In this document: in pieces, positions 23,290 to 32,404 of the stretch
Numbering within the stretch: position 1 is the first letter of the stretch
Layout: each line of letters begins with the position of its first letter
NCBI GenBank assembly: GCA_016879935.1
Contig: JAACJQ010000022.1
Span: 1-32,963, forward strand
Direction of reading: 5' to 3'
Length of the DNA: 32,963 bases
Source of the DNA: Archangiaceae bacterium
Lineage (GTDB): Bacteria; Myxococcota; Myxococcia; Myxococcales; Myxococcaceae
Notes under the pieces: model-generated
The model's database searches: none
What the model was told of the DNA's origin: nothing
The model's input: the letters and a program-made list of their open reading frames with translations, nothing else
Made by a program: the position numbers and the translations under genes

Positions 23290-25677
23290 ATGAAGATCCG
23301 CAAGGTGGCCGTTCTCGGCGCGGGCGTGATGGGCAGCGGCATTGCCGCGCACCTCGCCAACGCTGGTATTCCCGTTCTTCTGCTCGACATCGTGCCGCCG
23401 AAGGCCGAGCCGACCGACAAGACCGACTCGAAGGCGTTTCGCAACAAGTTCGCCAACTCTGCCGTCGCGAACCTCGTGAAGCAGAAGCCCGCGCCGCTGA
23501 TGACGCAGAAGGCGCTCGCGCTCATCGACGTCGGAAACTTCGAAGACGACCTCGCGCGCGTGAAGGACTGCGACTGGGTGGTCGAGGTCATCAAGGAAGA
23601 CCTCAAGCTCAAGAACGACCTCTTCCGGAAGCTCGAGAAGATCGTGCACCCCAACGCCATCGTCAGCTCGAACACGTCGGGCATGAGCATCAAGGGCATG
23701 ACCGAGGGCACCAGCGACGACTTCAAGAAGCGCTTCCTGGTGACGCACTTCTTCAACCCCGTTCGCTACATGAAGCTGCTCGAGCTCGTCGCGGGCGAGA
23801 AGACCGACCCGGCGATCTTGAAGCGCGTGCACGACTTCGGTGAGCGCACCCTCGGCAAGGGCATCGTCTACGGGAAGGACACGACCAACTTCATCGCCAA
23901 CCGCATCGGCACGTACGCGATGATGCGCACGCTCCAGCTGATGGATCAGCACGGCCTGTCGATCGAAGAGATCGACAAGATCTTCGGGCCCGCCATGGGC
24001 CGCCCGTCGTCGGCCGTCTTCCGCACCGCCGACCTCGTCGGCCTCGACACGTTCTTCCACGTGACGAAGAACTGTTACGACTCGCTGCCGAACGACGAGG
24101 CCCGTGAGACGTTCAAGGCGCCCGCGTTCCTCGAGAAGATGATCGAGAAGAAGATGCTCGGCGACAAGACGCAGGGCGGCTTCTACAAGAAGCAGAAGGG
24201 CGGCGAGGGCGAGAAGGAGATTCTCGTGCTCGACCTGAAGACCCTCGAGTACCGCGCGCAGAACAAGGTGCGCTTCGAGTCGCTCGGCGCCGCGAAAGAC
24301 GTCGAAGAGCTGCCCGAGCGCATTCGCACCGTCATGAACGGCAGCGACAAGGCCGCGAAGTTCGCCGAGCAGGTGACGCTCGATGCGCTGGCCTACGCCT
24401 CGCGCCGCCTCGGAGAGATCGCGGACGACTACGTGAACATCGACCGCGGCATGCGTTGGGGCTTCGCGTGGGACCTCGGGCCGTTCGAGACCTGGGACGC
24501 GTACGGCGTCGAGAAGGGCGTCAAGCGCATGAAGGAGCTCGGCATCGCCGTGGCTCCGTGGGTCGACGAGATGCTCAAGAGCGGCCGCACCAGCTTCTAC
24601 GGGCGCGACGGCCTCAACGACACGTACTGGGACGTGAAGACGAAGTCGTCGAAGCCGGTCGAGCGCATCGCGCGGCAGATCACCGTCGAGGTGCTCAAGC
24701 GCGGCAACAAGAAGGTCGACGGCAACGAGTCGGCCACGCTCTGGGACATGGGCGACGGCGTGCTGCAGCTCGAGCTGCACACCAAGATGAACAGCATCGA
24801 CACGCTGATCATCGAGATGATGAACAAGGCCGTCGACGTCGCCGAGAAGGACTACCGCGGCATCGTCGTCGGCAACGACGGCGCGAACTTCTCGGCCGGC
24901 GCGAACATCGCGATGCTGCTCTGGGCCATCAAGGACGGGCAGTGGGAAGACGTTCGCAAGCTCGTCGGAGGCTTCCAGCAGGCGAACCAGCGGCTGCGCT
25001 ACTCGTCGATTCCGGTGGTGACCGCGCCCTTCCAGCTCACGCTGGGCGGCGGCGCCGAGCTCACGATGGCGGGTAACTTCGTGCAGGCGGCGGCCGAGAC
25101 GTACATCGGCCTCGTCGAGGTCGGCGTCGGCCTGATTCCCGGCGGCGGCGGCAACCTGCAGATGCTCCGCAACCTCTACGGCATGCACCAGGGCTCGAAG
25201 GACATGGACGCGCTGCCCTTCCTCAAGAAGGCGTTCTTGAACATCGGCACCGCGAAGGTCGCGACCAGCGCCGAAGAGGCGAAGGAGGCCGGCTTCTTCA
25301 CCCCGAAGGACGGCATCTCGATGTCGCGCGACCACCAGCTCGCCGACGCCAAGGCCGTCGCCATCGGTCTCGCCGAGGGTGGCTTCCGCCCGCCGCGCGC
25401 AGCGACGTTCTACCTGCCCGGCAAGAGCGGCGCGGCCACCATCGACATGATGCTGTACGACATGCAGCTCAACCATCAGATCAGCGAGCACGACCGGCTC
25501 ATCGGCCGCAAACTCGCGAGCGTGCTGACGGGCGGAGACACCTCGGCGTCGGTGCCCACCACCGAAGCGCGGCTGCTCGAGCTCGAGCTCGAGGCCTTCC
25601 TCTCGCTGTGCGGCGAAGAGAAGACCCAGGCGCGCATCGAGCACTTGCTCACGAAGGGCAAGCCGCTGCGCAACTGA
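23290..25677 (+). CDS. fadN: 3-hydroxyacyl-CoA dehydrogenase/enoyl-CoA hydratase, FadN type
   Basis: This 795-aa bifunctional beta-oxidation enzyme hydrates trans-2-enoyl-CoA and oxidises the 3-hydroxyacyl-CoA with NAD, in the cytoplasm. The dehydrogenase comes first: the Rossmann motif GAGVMGSG begins at residue 10, and catalytic His153 lies in THFFNPVRYMKLLELV. The hydratase part comes last: catalytic Glu590 in GGGAE and Glu610 in LVEVGVGLIPGGGG, plus the oxyanion region NDGANFSAGANI. This order and length match Bacillus FadN (about 790 aa) and are the reverse of E. coli FadB/FadJ. The frame is open far upstream, but the ATG at 23290 has a GGAG ribosome site 6 bases before it and starts directly at MKIRKVAVLG. 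The thiolase gene follows after 100 bases, its functional partner. Confidence 0.93.
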   Translation: MKIRKVAVLGAGVMGSGIAAHLANAGIPVLLLDIVPPKAEPTDKTDSKAFRNKFANSAVANLVKQKPAPLMTQKALALIDVGNFEDDLARVKDCDWVVEVIKEDLKLKNDLFRKLEKIVHPNAIVSSNTSGMSIKGMTEGTSDDFKKRFLVTHFFNPVRYMKLLELVAGEKTDPAILKRVHDFGERTLGKGIVYGKDTTNFIANRIGTYAMMRTLQLMDQHGLSIEEIDKIFGPAMGRPSSAVFRTADLVGLDTFFHVTKNCYDSLPNDEARETFKAPAFLEKMIEKKMLGDKTQGGFYKKQKGGEGEKEILVLDLKTLEYRAQNKVRFESLGAAKDVEELPERIRTVMNGSDKAAKFAEQVTLDALAYASRRLGEIADDYVNIDRGMRWGFAWDLGPFETWDAYGVEKGVKRMKELGIAVAPWVDEMLKSGRTSFYGRDGLNDTYWDVKTKSSKPVERIARQITVEVLKRGNKKVDGNESATLWDMGDGVLQLELHTKMNSIDTLIIEMMNKAVDVAEKDYRGIVVGNDGANFSAGANIAMLLWAIKDGQWEDVRKLVGGFQQANQRLRYSSIPVVTAPFQLTLGGGAELTMAGNFVQAAAETYIGLVEVGVGLIPGGGGNLQMLRNLYGMHQGSKDMDALPFLKKAFLNIGTAKVATSAEEAKEAGFFTPKDGISMSRDHQLADAKAVAIGLAEGGFRPPRAATFYLPGKSGAATIDMMLYDMQLNHQISEHDRLIGRKLASVLTGGDTSASVPTTEARLLELELEAFLSLCGEEKTQARIEHLLTKGKPLRN

Positions 25678-25691
25678 GCCGATGACGACGG

Positions 25692-25717
25692 GCGCCTGCT
25701 GCCGAATGGGCAGGCGC
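25692..25717 (+). promoter_or_regulatory. Hairpin in the fadN-fadA gap
   Basis: GCGCCTGC (25692-25699) and GCAGGCGC (25710-25717) form a perfect 8-bp stem with a 10-base loop, 14 bases after the fadN-like stop. No T-run follows. It may lower read-through into fadA or protect the 3' end of the upstream message from decay. Confidence 0.45.
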
Positions 25718-25777
25718 TCTGGCTGCAATCACAGAAACCCTCACTACCTTTGCTGCTGAAGAAAGAAGGAGATCCTC

Positions 25778-26947
25778 ATGGCTGAGAGAGTCGTCATCGC
25801 CAGCACCGCCCGTACGCCGTTCACCCGCGCCAACAAGGGCGAGCTCAAAGACACGCGCCCCGACACGATGGCAGCACACGTCATCAACGCGGCCATCGAG
25901 CGCGTGCCGGGCCTGAAGAAGGAGCAGATCGAAGACGTGGTGCTCGGCTGCGCGATGCCCGAAGCAGAGCAGGGCATGAACGTGGCGCGCATCGCGACGT
26001 TGCTCGCCGGGCTGCCCGACAGCGTGCCGGCGATGACCATCAACCGCTTCTGCGCGTCAGGCGTGCAGTCGATCGCGCAGATCGCCGCGGGCATTCAGGC
26101 CGGGCACTACTCGGTCGGCATCGGTGGCGGCACCGAGACGATGACGCTCGTGCCCATGGGCGGCAACAAGGTCTCGGCGAACCCCGAGCTGATGGAGAAG
26201 TTCCCCGAGGTCTACACCTCGATGGGCGCGACGGCCGAGAAGGTGGCGGCGAAGTGGAACGTGACGCGCGCTGATCAAGACGCGTTCGCGCTCGAGTCGC
26301 AGAAGCGTGCGGCGGCCGCGCGTGAGACGGGCAAGTTCAAGGACGAGATTGCTCCCATCAAGGTGAAGTACTTCGACGACGGTGGCGCGGCGCGTGAAGT
26401 GACGCTCGCCGACGACACCATTCTTCGCCCTGAGACGACGCTCGACGGCCTGAACAAGCTGAAGCCGGCGTTCGACTCGAAGGGCACGGTGACGGCAGGG
26501 AACGCGTCTCCGCTGACCGACGGCGCTGCGGCGGCGGTGCTCATGAGCGAGTCGAAGGCGAAGGAGCTGGGCGTGAAGGCGCTCGGCTACTTCGTCGACT
26601 ACACGGTCGCGGGTGTTCCGCCCGACATCATGGGCATCGGCCCGGTGCCGGCGGTGCGCAAGCTGCTCGAGCGCAACAAGCTGACCGTGAAGGACATCGA
26701 CCTGTTCGAGCTGAACGAGGCGTTCGCGGCGCAGGGCCTGTACTGCGCGCGTGAGCTCGGCATTCCGGCCGACAAGCTGAACGTGAACGGCGGCGCCATC
26801 GCGCTCGGTCACCCGCTCGGCGTCTCGGGCGCGCGCCTGGTCGGAACGATTCTGCGTGAGCTCAAGCGTCGTGGCGGCAAGCGCGGCGTCGTCACCATGT
26901 GCATCGGTGGCGGCATGGGCGCTGCGGCCCTCATCGAAGTGGCCTGA
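25778..26947 (+). CDS. fadA: Acetyl-CoA acyltransferase (3-ketoacyl-CoA thiolase)
   Basis: The enzyme cleaves 3-ketoacyl-CoA with CoA to give acetyl-CoA, the last step of each beta-oxidation round. The 389-aa length is normal for the family. Catalytic residues are in place: nucleophile Cys92 in NRFCASG, the NEAFA loop, His345 in [11 protein letters not shown], and Cys375 in CIGGGMG. The ATG at 25778 has a strong AAGGAG ribosome site 7 bases upstream. It follows the fadN-like gene on the same strand after 100 bases that contain a hairpin, so the two form a fadNA unit. A strong intrinsic terminator follows the stop. It has no signal peptide and is cytoplasmic. Confidence 0.95.
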   Translation: MAERVVIASTARTPFTRANKGELKDTRPDTMAAHVINAAIERVPGLKKEQIEDVVLGCAMPEAEQGMNVARIATLLAGLPDSVPAMTINRFCASGVQSIAQIAAGIQAGHYSVGIGGGTETMTLVPMGGNKVSANPELMEKFPEVYTSMGATAEKVAAKWNVTRADQDAFALESQKRAAAARETGKFKDEIAPIKVKYFDDGGAAREVTLADDTILRPETTLDGLNKLKPAFDSKGTVTAGNASPLTDGAAAAVLMSESKAKELGVKALGYFVDYTVAGVPPDIMGIGPVPAVRKLLERNKLTVKDIDLFELNEAFAAQGLYCARELGIPADKLNVNGGAIALGHPLGVSGARLVGTILRELKRRGGKRGVVTMCIGGGMGAAALIEVA

Positions 26948-26967
26948 GTCGTCTCGCAGGCAGCGTG

Positions 26968-27004
26968 AACGCCGTCGGTTCCAGCTCGGAGCCGGCGGCG
27001 TTTT
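26968..27004 (+). terminator. Intrinsic terminator after fadA
   Basis: A 15-bp stem, AACGCCGTCGGTTCC (26968-26982) with GGAGCCGGCGGCGTT (26988-27002), pairs fully in RNA if two G-U pairs are allowed. The loop is 5 bases, and a run of four T (27001-27004) follows. It begins 21 bases after the fadA stop and is the best intrinsic terminator seen in the window. Confidence 0.8.
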
Positions 27005-27032
27005 CGTGTCTGACCTGTGCGAAGGAGCCGAC

Positions 27033-27662
27033 ATGCCGACGAGTCCAGACGAACAGCTGCGGCATCTGCTCGACGGTCGCTCCTTCGAAGACCAGACCTT
27101 CTCGAACCTCGCGCTCTCGTCACGCGCGCTCGAGGGCAAGGAGTTCTTCCGCTGTCGCTTCGAGCACTGCGTCGGCCAGGAGTCGCAGTGGCGTGATTGT
27201 CTGCTCGAAGACGTCGAGTTTCGCAGCTGCGACCTCACGCGGGCGACGTGGAAGCAGGTTGGCCTGCGGGGCGTGCGCTTCGTCGGCTCGAAGCTGATGG
27301 GCGTGTTCTGGTCGTCGGTGTCGCCGTTGCCCGAGGTGTCGTTCGACGAGTGCAACCTGCGCTACGCGACGTTCGAGCGGCTGAACCTTCGCAAGACGCC
27401 GTTCCTGAAGAGCGTGGTGCGCGAGGCGAACCTGCTCGAGTGCGACCTGAGCGATGCCGACTTCTCGGGCAGTGACTTGAGCGGCAGCACGATTCGCGGG
27501 TGCACGCTCGCGCGCGCCGACTTCAGCAGCGCGACGAACGTCTTCATCGACCCCGCGCAGAACAAGGTGAAAGACGCGCACATCTCGACGGAGGCTGCCG
27601 TGGCAGTGGCCGAGCAGCTCGGCTTCGTCGTTGGCGCTCCTCCGCCTCGCCGGAAGAAGTGA
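27033..27662 (+). CDS. Pentapeptide-repeat protein
   Basis: The 209-aa product is a right-handed beta-helix of pentapeptide type, with repeats of the form A(D/N)LxX. The clearest run is in the second half, from FERLNLRKTPFLKSVVREAN through the units LLECD, LSDAD, FSGSD, LSGST and LARAD. The first half is looser (FFRCRFEHC, LLEDVEFRSCDLTRATW). Size is close to Qnr/MfpA-type proteins, which mimic DNA and shield gyrase, but many family members of this size have other or unknown roles, so no resistance function is claimed. The end (KVKDAHISTEAAVAVAEQLGF) is typical of a capping helix. The ATG at 27033 has a GAAGGAG ribosome site. The fadA terminator ends only 28 bases before the start. Confidence 0.88.
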   Translation: MPTSPDEQLRHLLDGRSFEDQTFSNLALSSRALEGKEFFRCRFEHCVGQESQWRDCLLEDVEFRSCDLTRATWKQVGLRGVRFVGSKLMGVFWSSVSPLPEVSFDECNLRYATFERLNLRKTPFLKSVVREANLLECDLSDADFSGSDLSGSTIRGCTLARADFSSATNVFIDPAQNKVKDAHISTEAAVAVAEQLGFVVGAPPPRRKK

Positions 27663-27867
27663 GCCAGGCGCGCGCGAGGCGGAGAGGTTCCGGTTGCCTG
27701 GGGCACTGCGCCGGAGAACGAAACGGACCCGAAAACACGCGGTCGACGACGCGAGACGCCTGAGACGCGCGCGGAGTTCCTTCTCGCGAGTTCGCCACTT
27801 TTCGCGGAAGGTCCGTGGCCGACGTCGTGTTCGCGGTCCCGCTGAATCACCGTCCATTGGAGCCACC

Positions 27868-30800
27868 GTGCGCCTCCTGCTGCTCTCCGCACTCCTCGTC
27901 TCGGCCGTCGCCTCCGCCGCACCACCCTCAGACGAGCTGCCCGCCGCGCTGCGCGACTGGAGCGGCTGGGTGCTGCACGGCGAGAAGCAGGTCGGCTGCC
28001 CCTTCGTGAACGGCTCCGAGGTGCGGCTGTGCGCGTGGCCTGCGCAGCTCACGCTCTCGCTCGACGACAAGGGCGGCACGTTCAGCCAGCGCTTCCGCAT
28101 CTACCGCGAGGCCTTCCTCACCTTGCCCGGCGACGCGAAGCACTGGCCGCAGAACGTGAAGGTCGACGGCAAGGCCGCCATCGTCGTGCCGGGCGGCGAT
28201 GGGCTCCCGACGGTGAAGCTCGGCATCGGCGAGCGCTCCGTCACCGGCGACTTCTCGTGGGACACGCTGCCTGAGGCGCTGCTCGTGCCGCCCGCCACCG
28301 GCCTCGTCGCCTTGAAGCTCAAGGGCACCGACGTGCTGCTGCCCAACCGCGACACCGAAGGCCGCGTCTTCCTGCAGAAGGAGGGCGCCGCGCAGGAGGC
28401 CGAGAACCTCGACATCACCGTTCACCGTCAGCTCGTCGACGACATTCCAGCGCGGCTCATCACGCAGGTCTCGCTGCAGATTTCAGGCAAGAGCCGCGAA
28501 GTGGTGCTGGGCCGTGCGCTGCCCGCAGGCTTCTCACCGATGTCACTCACGAGCGCCTTGCCGGTGCGTCTCGAGTCAGACGGCAAGCTTCGCCTGCAGG
28601 TGCGGCCCGGCTCCTTCGTCATCGAGCTCGTGGCCCGCAGCGAAGGCCCCATCACCACGCTCAAGCGCCCCGCGCCCGAAGGCCCGTGGATGGAGGACGA
28701 CGAGGTGTGGACGTTCGATGCGCGCCCGTCGCTGCGTCAGGTGCTCGTCGAAGGCGTGAAGCAGGTCGACCCGCAGCAGACGACGCTGCCCGCGGAGTGG
28801 AAGCGCTTCCCCGCGTACGCGATGTCGCTCGACGACTCGATGCAGCTCACCGAGCGCCGCCGCGGAGACTCGGACCCGGCGCCCGACGCGCTCTCACTCA
28901 CGCGCACGCTCTGGCTCGACTTCGACGGCAAGGGCCTCACCGCGAACGACCGCATCAGCGGGCCGCTCCATCGCTCGTGGCGCCTCGACATGCAGGAGGG
29001 CACCGAGCTCGGCCGCGTCGTCACCGCGGGCTCCGACCAGTTCATCACGCGTATGCCCGGCGCTCAGGCAGGCGTCGAGCTGCGTGAAGGCCAGCTCACG
29101 CTCGAAGCCGACAGCCGCATCGTCACGCCGCTCTCGGCCATTCCCGCCGTTTCGTGGAACGCCGACTTCACCTCGGTGCGCACGACACTCCAGCTGCCGC
29201 CGGGGTGGACGCTGGTGAGCGCGTCGGGAGCCGACTCCGTGCCCGATACGTGGATGCAGCGGTGGACGTTGCTCGACCTCTTCCTCGTGCTCATCATCTC
29301 GCTCGCGATGGGTCGGCTCTTCGGCTGGCCCTTCGCCGGCCTCGCGCTCGTCGCGTTGACGCTGGGCTGGCTCGAAGACGACTCGCCGCGCTTCGTGTGG
29401 CTCGTGGTGCTGGTGCTCGAGGCCATCTTCCGGCTGCTGCCCGAGCACTGGCTCAAGTCGGTGTTCCGCTGGTCGCGCTTCGCCGCGTGGGCCGCGCTCG
29501 TCGTCATCACCGTCTCGTTCATGGTCGACCACGTGCGCCACGGCATGTACCCGGGCCTCGCGCGCGAGATGTCGTACGGCGGCGTGCAGAGCTGGTCCGA
29601 CTACTCGAGCGAGAACGAGGTGCAGTACCAGCGCAGCATGACGGTCGAGCCCTATGGCGGCGGCGGTGGGCCCGGTCAGAACGACGACCTCGAGCAGGAG
29701 GAGTCGGGCATGTTCGACCTGCAGAAGAAGGAGGCTGCTCCCGAGAAGCCGCGCGCCGCGTCGACGCCGCAGGCCCAGCAGTTCAAGCAGCAGCTCAACC
29801 GCAGAAAGGTCGCCACGCGCGACTACGACAAGACGGTGCTCGTGCAGACGGGCCCGGGCCTTCCGCGCTGGAACTGGAAGGAGATTCCCATTCACTACTC
29901 GGGGCCGGTGGAGCGCACGCAGACGTTGTCGCTCTTCCTGCTCGGGCCCGGCGCGAACCTGGTGCTCGCCTTCGTGCGCGCGCTGCTCTTCGCGTTGCTG
30001 GTGCTGACGGTGCTCGGCTTCCCCGGCTCGTTCTGGCCGTCGTTCTTCAAGAAGGCGCGTGGGCCGGCCGTCGCGGGGCTGCTCGTGCTCGGCGTGCTGG
30101 TGCCGACGCTCGCGCGCGCTGACGAGGTACCGAATGAGGCGATGCTGAACCAGCTCAAGGAGCGGCTGCTCGAGAAGCCCGCGTGCGCGCCGCAGTGTGC
30201 GTCGTCTCCGCGGCTCATGCTCGAGGCCACGCCGACGACGTTGCGGCTGCGCATCGAGGTGCTCGCAGGCGCCGCCACCGCCGTTCCCCTGCCCGGCAAC
30301 GAGAAGCACTGGCTGCCGCGCACCGTCGTCGTCGATGGAAAGCCGGCGAGCGGGCTCAGCCGCGGTGACGACGGCGTGTTGCTGCTCGCGGTCGACGAAG
30401 GCGCGCATCAGGTGCTGCTCGAAGGACCGCTGCCGCCGCGTGACACGGTGCAGGTGCCGCTGCCGTTCAAGTCGTATCGCGTGGAGTCGAAGGTCGACGG
30501 GTGGACGCTCGACGGCGTTCACGAAGACGGCGTCGCCGACGAGAACCTGCAGCTGTCGCGCAAGGCCGACAACGTGAAGGGCTCGGGCGCGGCGCTCCAG
30601 AGTGGAACGCTGCCGCCGTTCGTCGTCATCGAGCGCACGTTGTCGCTCGGGCTCACCTGGTCGGTCGAGACGCGCGTCGAGCGCCTCACGCCGACGGGCT
30701 CGGCCGTGGTGCTGGAAGTGCCGCTGCTCGCGGGAGAGTCGGTGACGTCGAGCGACGTGCGCGTGCAGAACGGCAAGGCGCTGGTGAACATGCCGGCGAG

Positions 30801-32010
30801 CGCGACCGAGCTGAGCTGGACGAGCGTGCTCGAGGCGAAGTCGCCCATCGCGCTCACCGCCGCAGAAGGCACGCCGTGGGTCGAGGTGTGGCGCGTCGAC
30901 ATCAGCCCCGTGTGGCACGCCGAGTGGTCCGGCATTCCCGTGGTGCATCAGCCGAACGAGGTCGGCCCGCGCGTGCCCGAGTGGCGCCCGTGGCCGAAGG
31001 AGTCGGTCACCCTCGAGGTCGTCAAACCCGACGGCGTGCAGGGGCAGACGCTCACCATCGACCAGTCGCGGCTCGAGGTGGCTCCGGGCGTGCGCGCGAC
31101 CGATGTGACGTTCACCGCGAACTTCCGCTCGTCACGCGGCGGCCTGCACCCGTTCACGCTGCCCGACGATGCGCAGCTGCAGAGCGTCACCATCAACGGG
31201 CAGACGCAGCCGATTCGGCAAGAGGGGCGTGCGGTGTCGATTCCGCTGGTGCCCGGTTCGCAGTCCATTCAGCTCGTGTGGCGTCAGACGAGCGGGCTGC
31301 CGGCTTCGTGGACGACGCCCGCGCTCGGGCTCGGGTTCTCGACGGTGAACGCCGAGCTGCAGGTGCGCATGCCGAGCGACCGGTGGGTGCTCTTCGTGAC
31401 GGGGCCGCGCATGGGGCCGGCGGTGTTGTTCTGGAGCTTCCTGCTCGTGTTGCTCGTCGTGTCGGTGGGCCTGGGCCGCTCGAGGTACGCGCCGGTGAAG
31501 ACGTACCAGTGGGTGCTGCTCGCGCTCGGGCTCTCGCAGCTGCCCATCGTCGCCATCGCGGCGGTGTTCGGCTGGCTGCTGCTCGTCGCGTGGCGTGAAC
31601 GCGTGACGGTCGACGGCGTGGCGAGCTTCAACTTCCGGCAGCTGGTGCTCGTCGGCGCGACCGGCATCGCGCTCATCATTCTCGGCGTGTCGGTGTACTC
31701 GGGCCTGCTCGGGCAGCCAGAGATGCAGGTGCAGGGCAACGGCTCGAGCGCGTCGTGGCTGCGATGGTTTCAGGACCGCACGACGACCGACTTCCCGCAG
31801 GCGTGGGTCTTCTCGGTGCCGATGCTCGTGTACCGCGGCGCGATGCTGGCCTGGAGCCTGTGGATGGCGCTGGCCCTGCTCTCGTGGCTCAAGTGGGCGT
31901 GGAAGGCGTTCTCGCTCGGTGGGTTGTGGAAGCAGTCGCCGCCGAAGCCGCCGAAGAGCCCGCCGGTCGCTCCGGCTCCGCCTGCTGCACCGCCCGCTCA
32001 GCCGAGCTGA
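27868..32010 (+). CDS. Large multi-pass envelope protein with internal duplication
   Basis: The 1380-aa product starts (GTG 27868, GGAG ribosome site 7 bases before) with a signal sequence MRLLLLSALLVSAVASA. Residues about 25-460 are beta-rich and periplasmic. A membrane cluster lies at about 467-560 (LLDLFLVLIISLAMGRLFGW and others), a polar Gln/Glu/Pro loop at about 590-650, and two more hydrophobic segments at about 690-751, the second ending like a signal peptide (VPTLARADE). A second beta-rich region spans about 760-1180, followed by a last membrane cluster at about 1184-1350 and a proline-rich tail. LPGDAKHW (residue 86) recurs as LPGNEKHW (808), each followed by a VDGK strand. Similar large proteins of unknown function exist in other proteobacteria. 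The frame is open from 27631, but only 27868 gives the signal peptide. Confidence 0.85.
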   Translation: MRLLLLSALLVSAVASAAPPSDELPAALRDWSGWVLHGEKQVGCPFVNGSEVRLCAWPAQLTLSLDDKGGTFSQRFRIYREAFLTLPGDAKHWPQNVKVDGKAAIVVPGGDGLPTVKLGIGERSVTGDFSWDTLPEALLVPPATGLVALKLKGTDVLLPNRDTEGRVFLQKEGAAQEAENLDITVHRQLVDDIPARLITQVSLQISGKSREVVLGRALPAGFSPMSLTSALPVRLESDGKLRLQVRPGSFVIELVARSEGPITTLKRPAPEGPWMEDDEVWTFDARPSLRQVLVEGVKQVDPQQTTLPAEWKRFPAYAMSLDDSMQLTERRRGDSDPAPDALSLTRTLWLDFDGKGLTANDRISGPLHRSWRLDMQEGTELGRVVTAGSDQFITRMPGAQAGVELREGQLTLEADSRIVTPLSAIPAVSWNADFTSVRTTLQLPPGWTLVSASGADSVPDTWMQRWTLLDLFLVLIISLAMGRLFGWPFAGLALVALTLGWLEDDSPRFVWLVVLVLEAIFRLLPEHWLKSVFRWSRFAAWAALVVITVSFMVDHVRHGMYPGLAREMSYGGVQSWSDYSSENEVQYQRSMTVEPYGGGGGPGQNDDLEQEESGMFDLQKKEAAPEKPRAASTPQAQQFKQQLNRRKVATRDYDKTVLVQTGPGLPRWNWKEIPIHYSGPVERTQTLSLFLLGPGANLVLAFVRALLFALLVLTVLGFPGSFWPSFFKKARGPAVAGLLVLGVLVPTLARADEVPNEAMLNQLKERLLEKPACAPQCASSPRLMLEATPTTLRLRIEVLAGAATAVPLPGNEKHWLPRTVVVDGKPASGLSRGDDGVLLLAVDEGAHQVLLEGPLPPRDTVQVPLPFKSYRVESKVDGWTLDGVHEDGVADENLQLSRKADNVKGSGAALQSGTLPPFVVIERTLSLGLTWSVETRVERLTPTGSAVVLEVPLLAGESVTSSDVRVQNGKALVNMPASATELSWTSVLEAKSPIALTAAEGTPWVEVWRVDISPVWHAEWSGIPVVHQPNEVGPRVPEWRPWPKESVTLEVVKPDGVQGQTLTIDQSRLEVAPGVRATDVTFTANFRSSRGGLHPFTLPDDAQLQSVTINGQTQPIRQEGRAVSIPLVPGSQSIQLVWRQTSGLPASWTTPALGLGFSTVNAELQVRMPSDRWVLFVTGPRMGPAVLFWSFLLVLLVVSVGLGRSRYAPVKTYQWVLLALGLSQLPIVAIAAVFGWLLLVAWRERVTVDGVASFNFRQLVLVGATGIALIILGVSVYSGLLGQPEMQVQGNGSSASWLRWFQDRTTTDFPQAWVFSVPMLVYRGAMLAWSLWMALALLSWLKWAWKAFSLGGLWKQSPPKPPKSPPVAPAPPAAPPAQPS

Positions 32011-32333
32011 CGCTTGATGGTCCTGATGTCGTCCTCGCACTGCTCGACGCGAGGGCGCAGGTCGTTCGTCTGTTTGAGGAACGACGTCAACTCACGCACG
32101 TTGCCCGCGAGGTCGGTGATGGCCGTCGCGGTGCGAATCTCGGACTCGACGATTCGGCGAGAGAGCTCTTCGCGCATCTGGTCGACGTGCTCCGAGAGGG
32201 AGTCGACTCGACCAGAGAGGGTCTCAGCGAGTGCATCGAGCCGGGCGTTCGTGTCGTCGATGCGCTCATTCGTCTTGCGACCCTCGTCGCGAATGCCCTT
32301 CAAGATCTCGATGGTGAGGTCGGTTGGTTCCAT
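31998..32333 (-). CDS. Small coiled-coil protein
   Basis: The 111-aa product is nearly all alpha-helical coiled coil: heptad-like NERIDDTNARLDALAETLSGR, VDSLSEHVDQMREELSRR, and a final LRPRVEQCEDDIRTIKRQLG. There are no membrane segments or signal. The start is taken as the ATG at 32333 because related small myxobacterial proteins begin MEPTDLTIEILK; ATGs at 32363 and 32375 would add 10-14 residues, and none has a strong ribosome site. The last 13 bases overlap the convergent end of the 1380-aa gene. The helix pattern suggests an oligomer or partner-binding protein; function unknown. Confidence 0.7.
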   Translation of the reverse strand: MEPTDLTIEILKGIRDEGRKTNERIDDTNARLDALAETLSGRVDSLSEHVDQMREELSRRIVESEIRTATAITDLAGNVRELTSFLKQTNDLRPRVEQCEDDIRTIKRQLG

Positions 32334-32404
32334 GACGAACGCTCTATCAGCCGGGTCTGACATCGAGTGGAGCACCCCTCAGACGTCGGATGCAACCGCG
32401 CCTC

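Noticed and set aside
22249-25728. A 1159-codon open frame on the minus strand opposite the fadN-like gene
   Set aside because: Only its last 281 codons (from 23091) form a real lipoprotein. The rest is a low-complexity, Arg/Glu/Leu/Val-rich shadow of the plus-strand enzyme, as is common in GC-rich DNA.
28894-30948. A 684-codon open frame on the minus strand inside the 1380-aa gene
   Set aside because: Composition is dominated by Arg, Glu, His and Gln with no domain. It is the mirror of a convincing membrane protein with a signal peptide and ribosome site.
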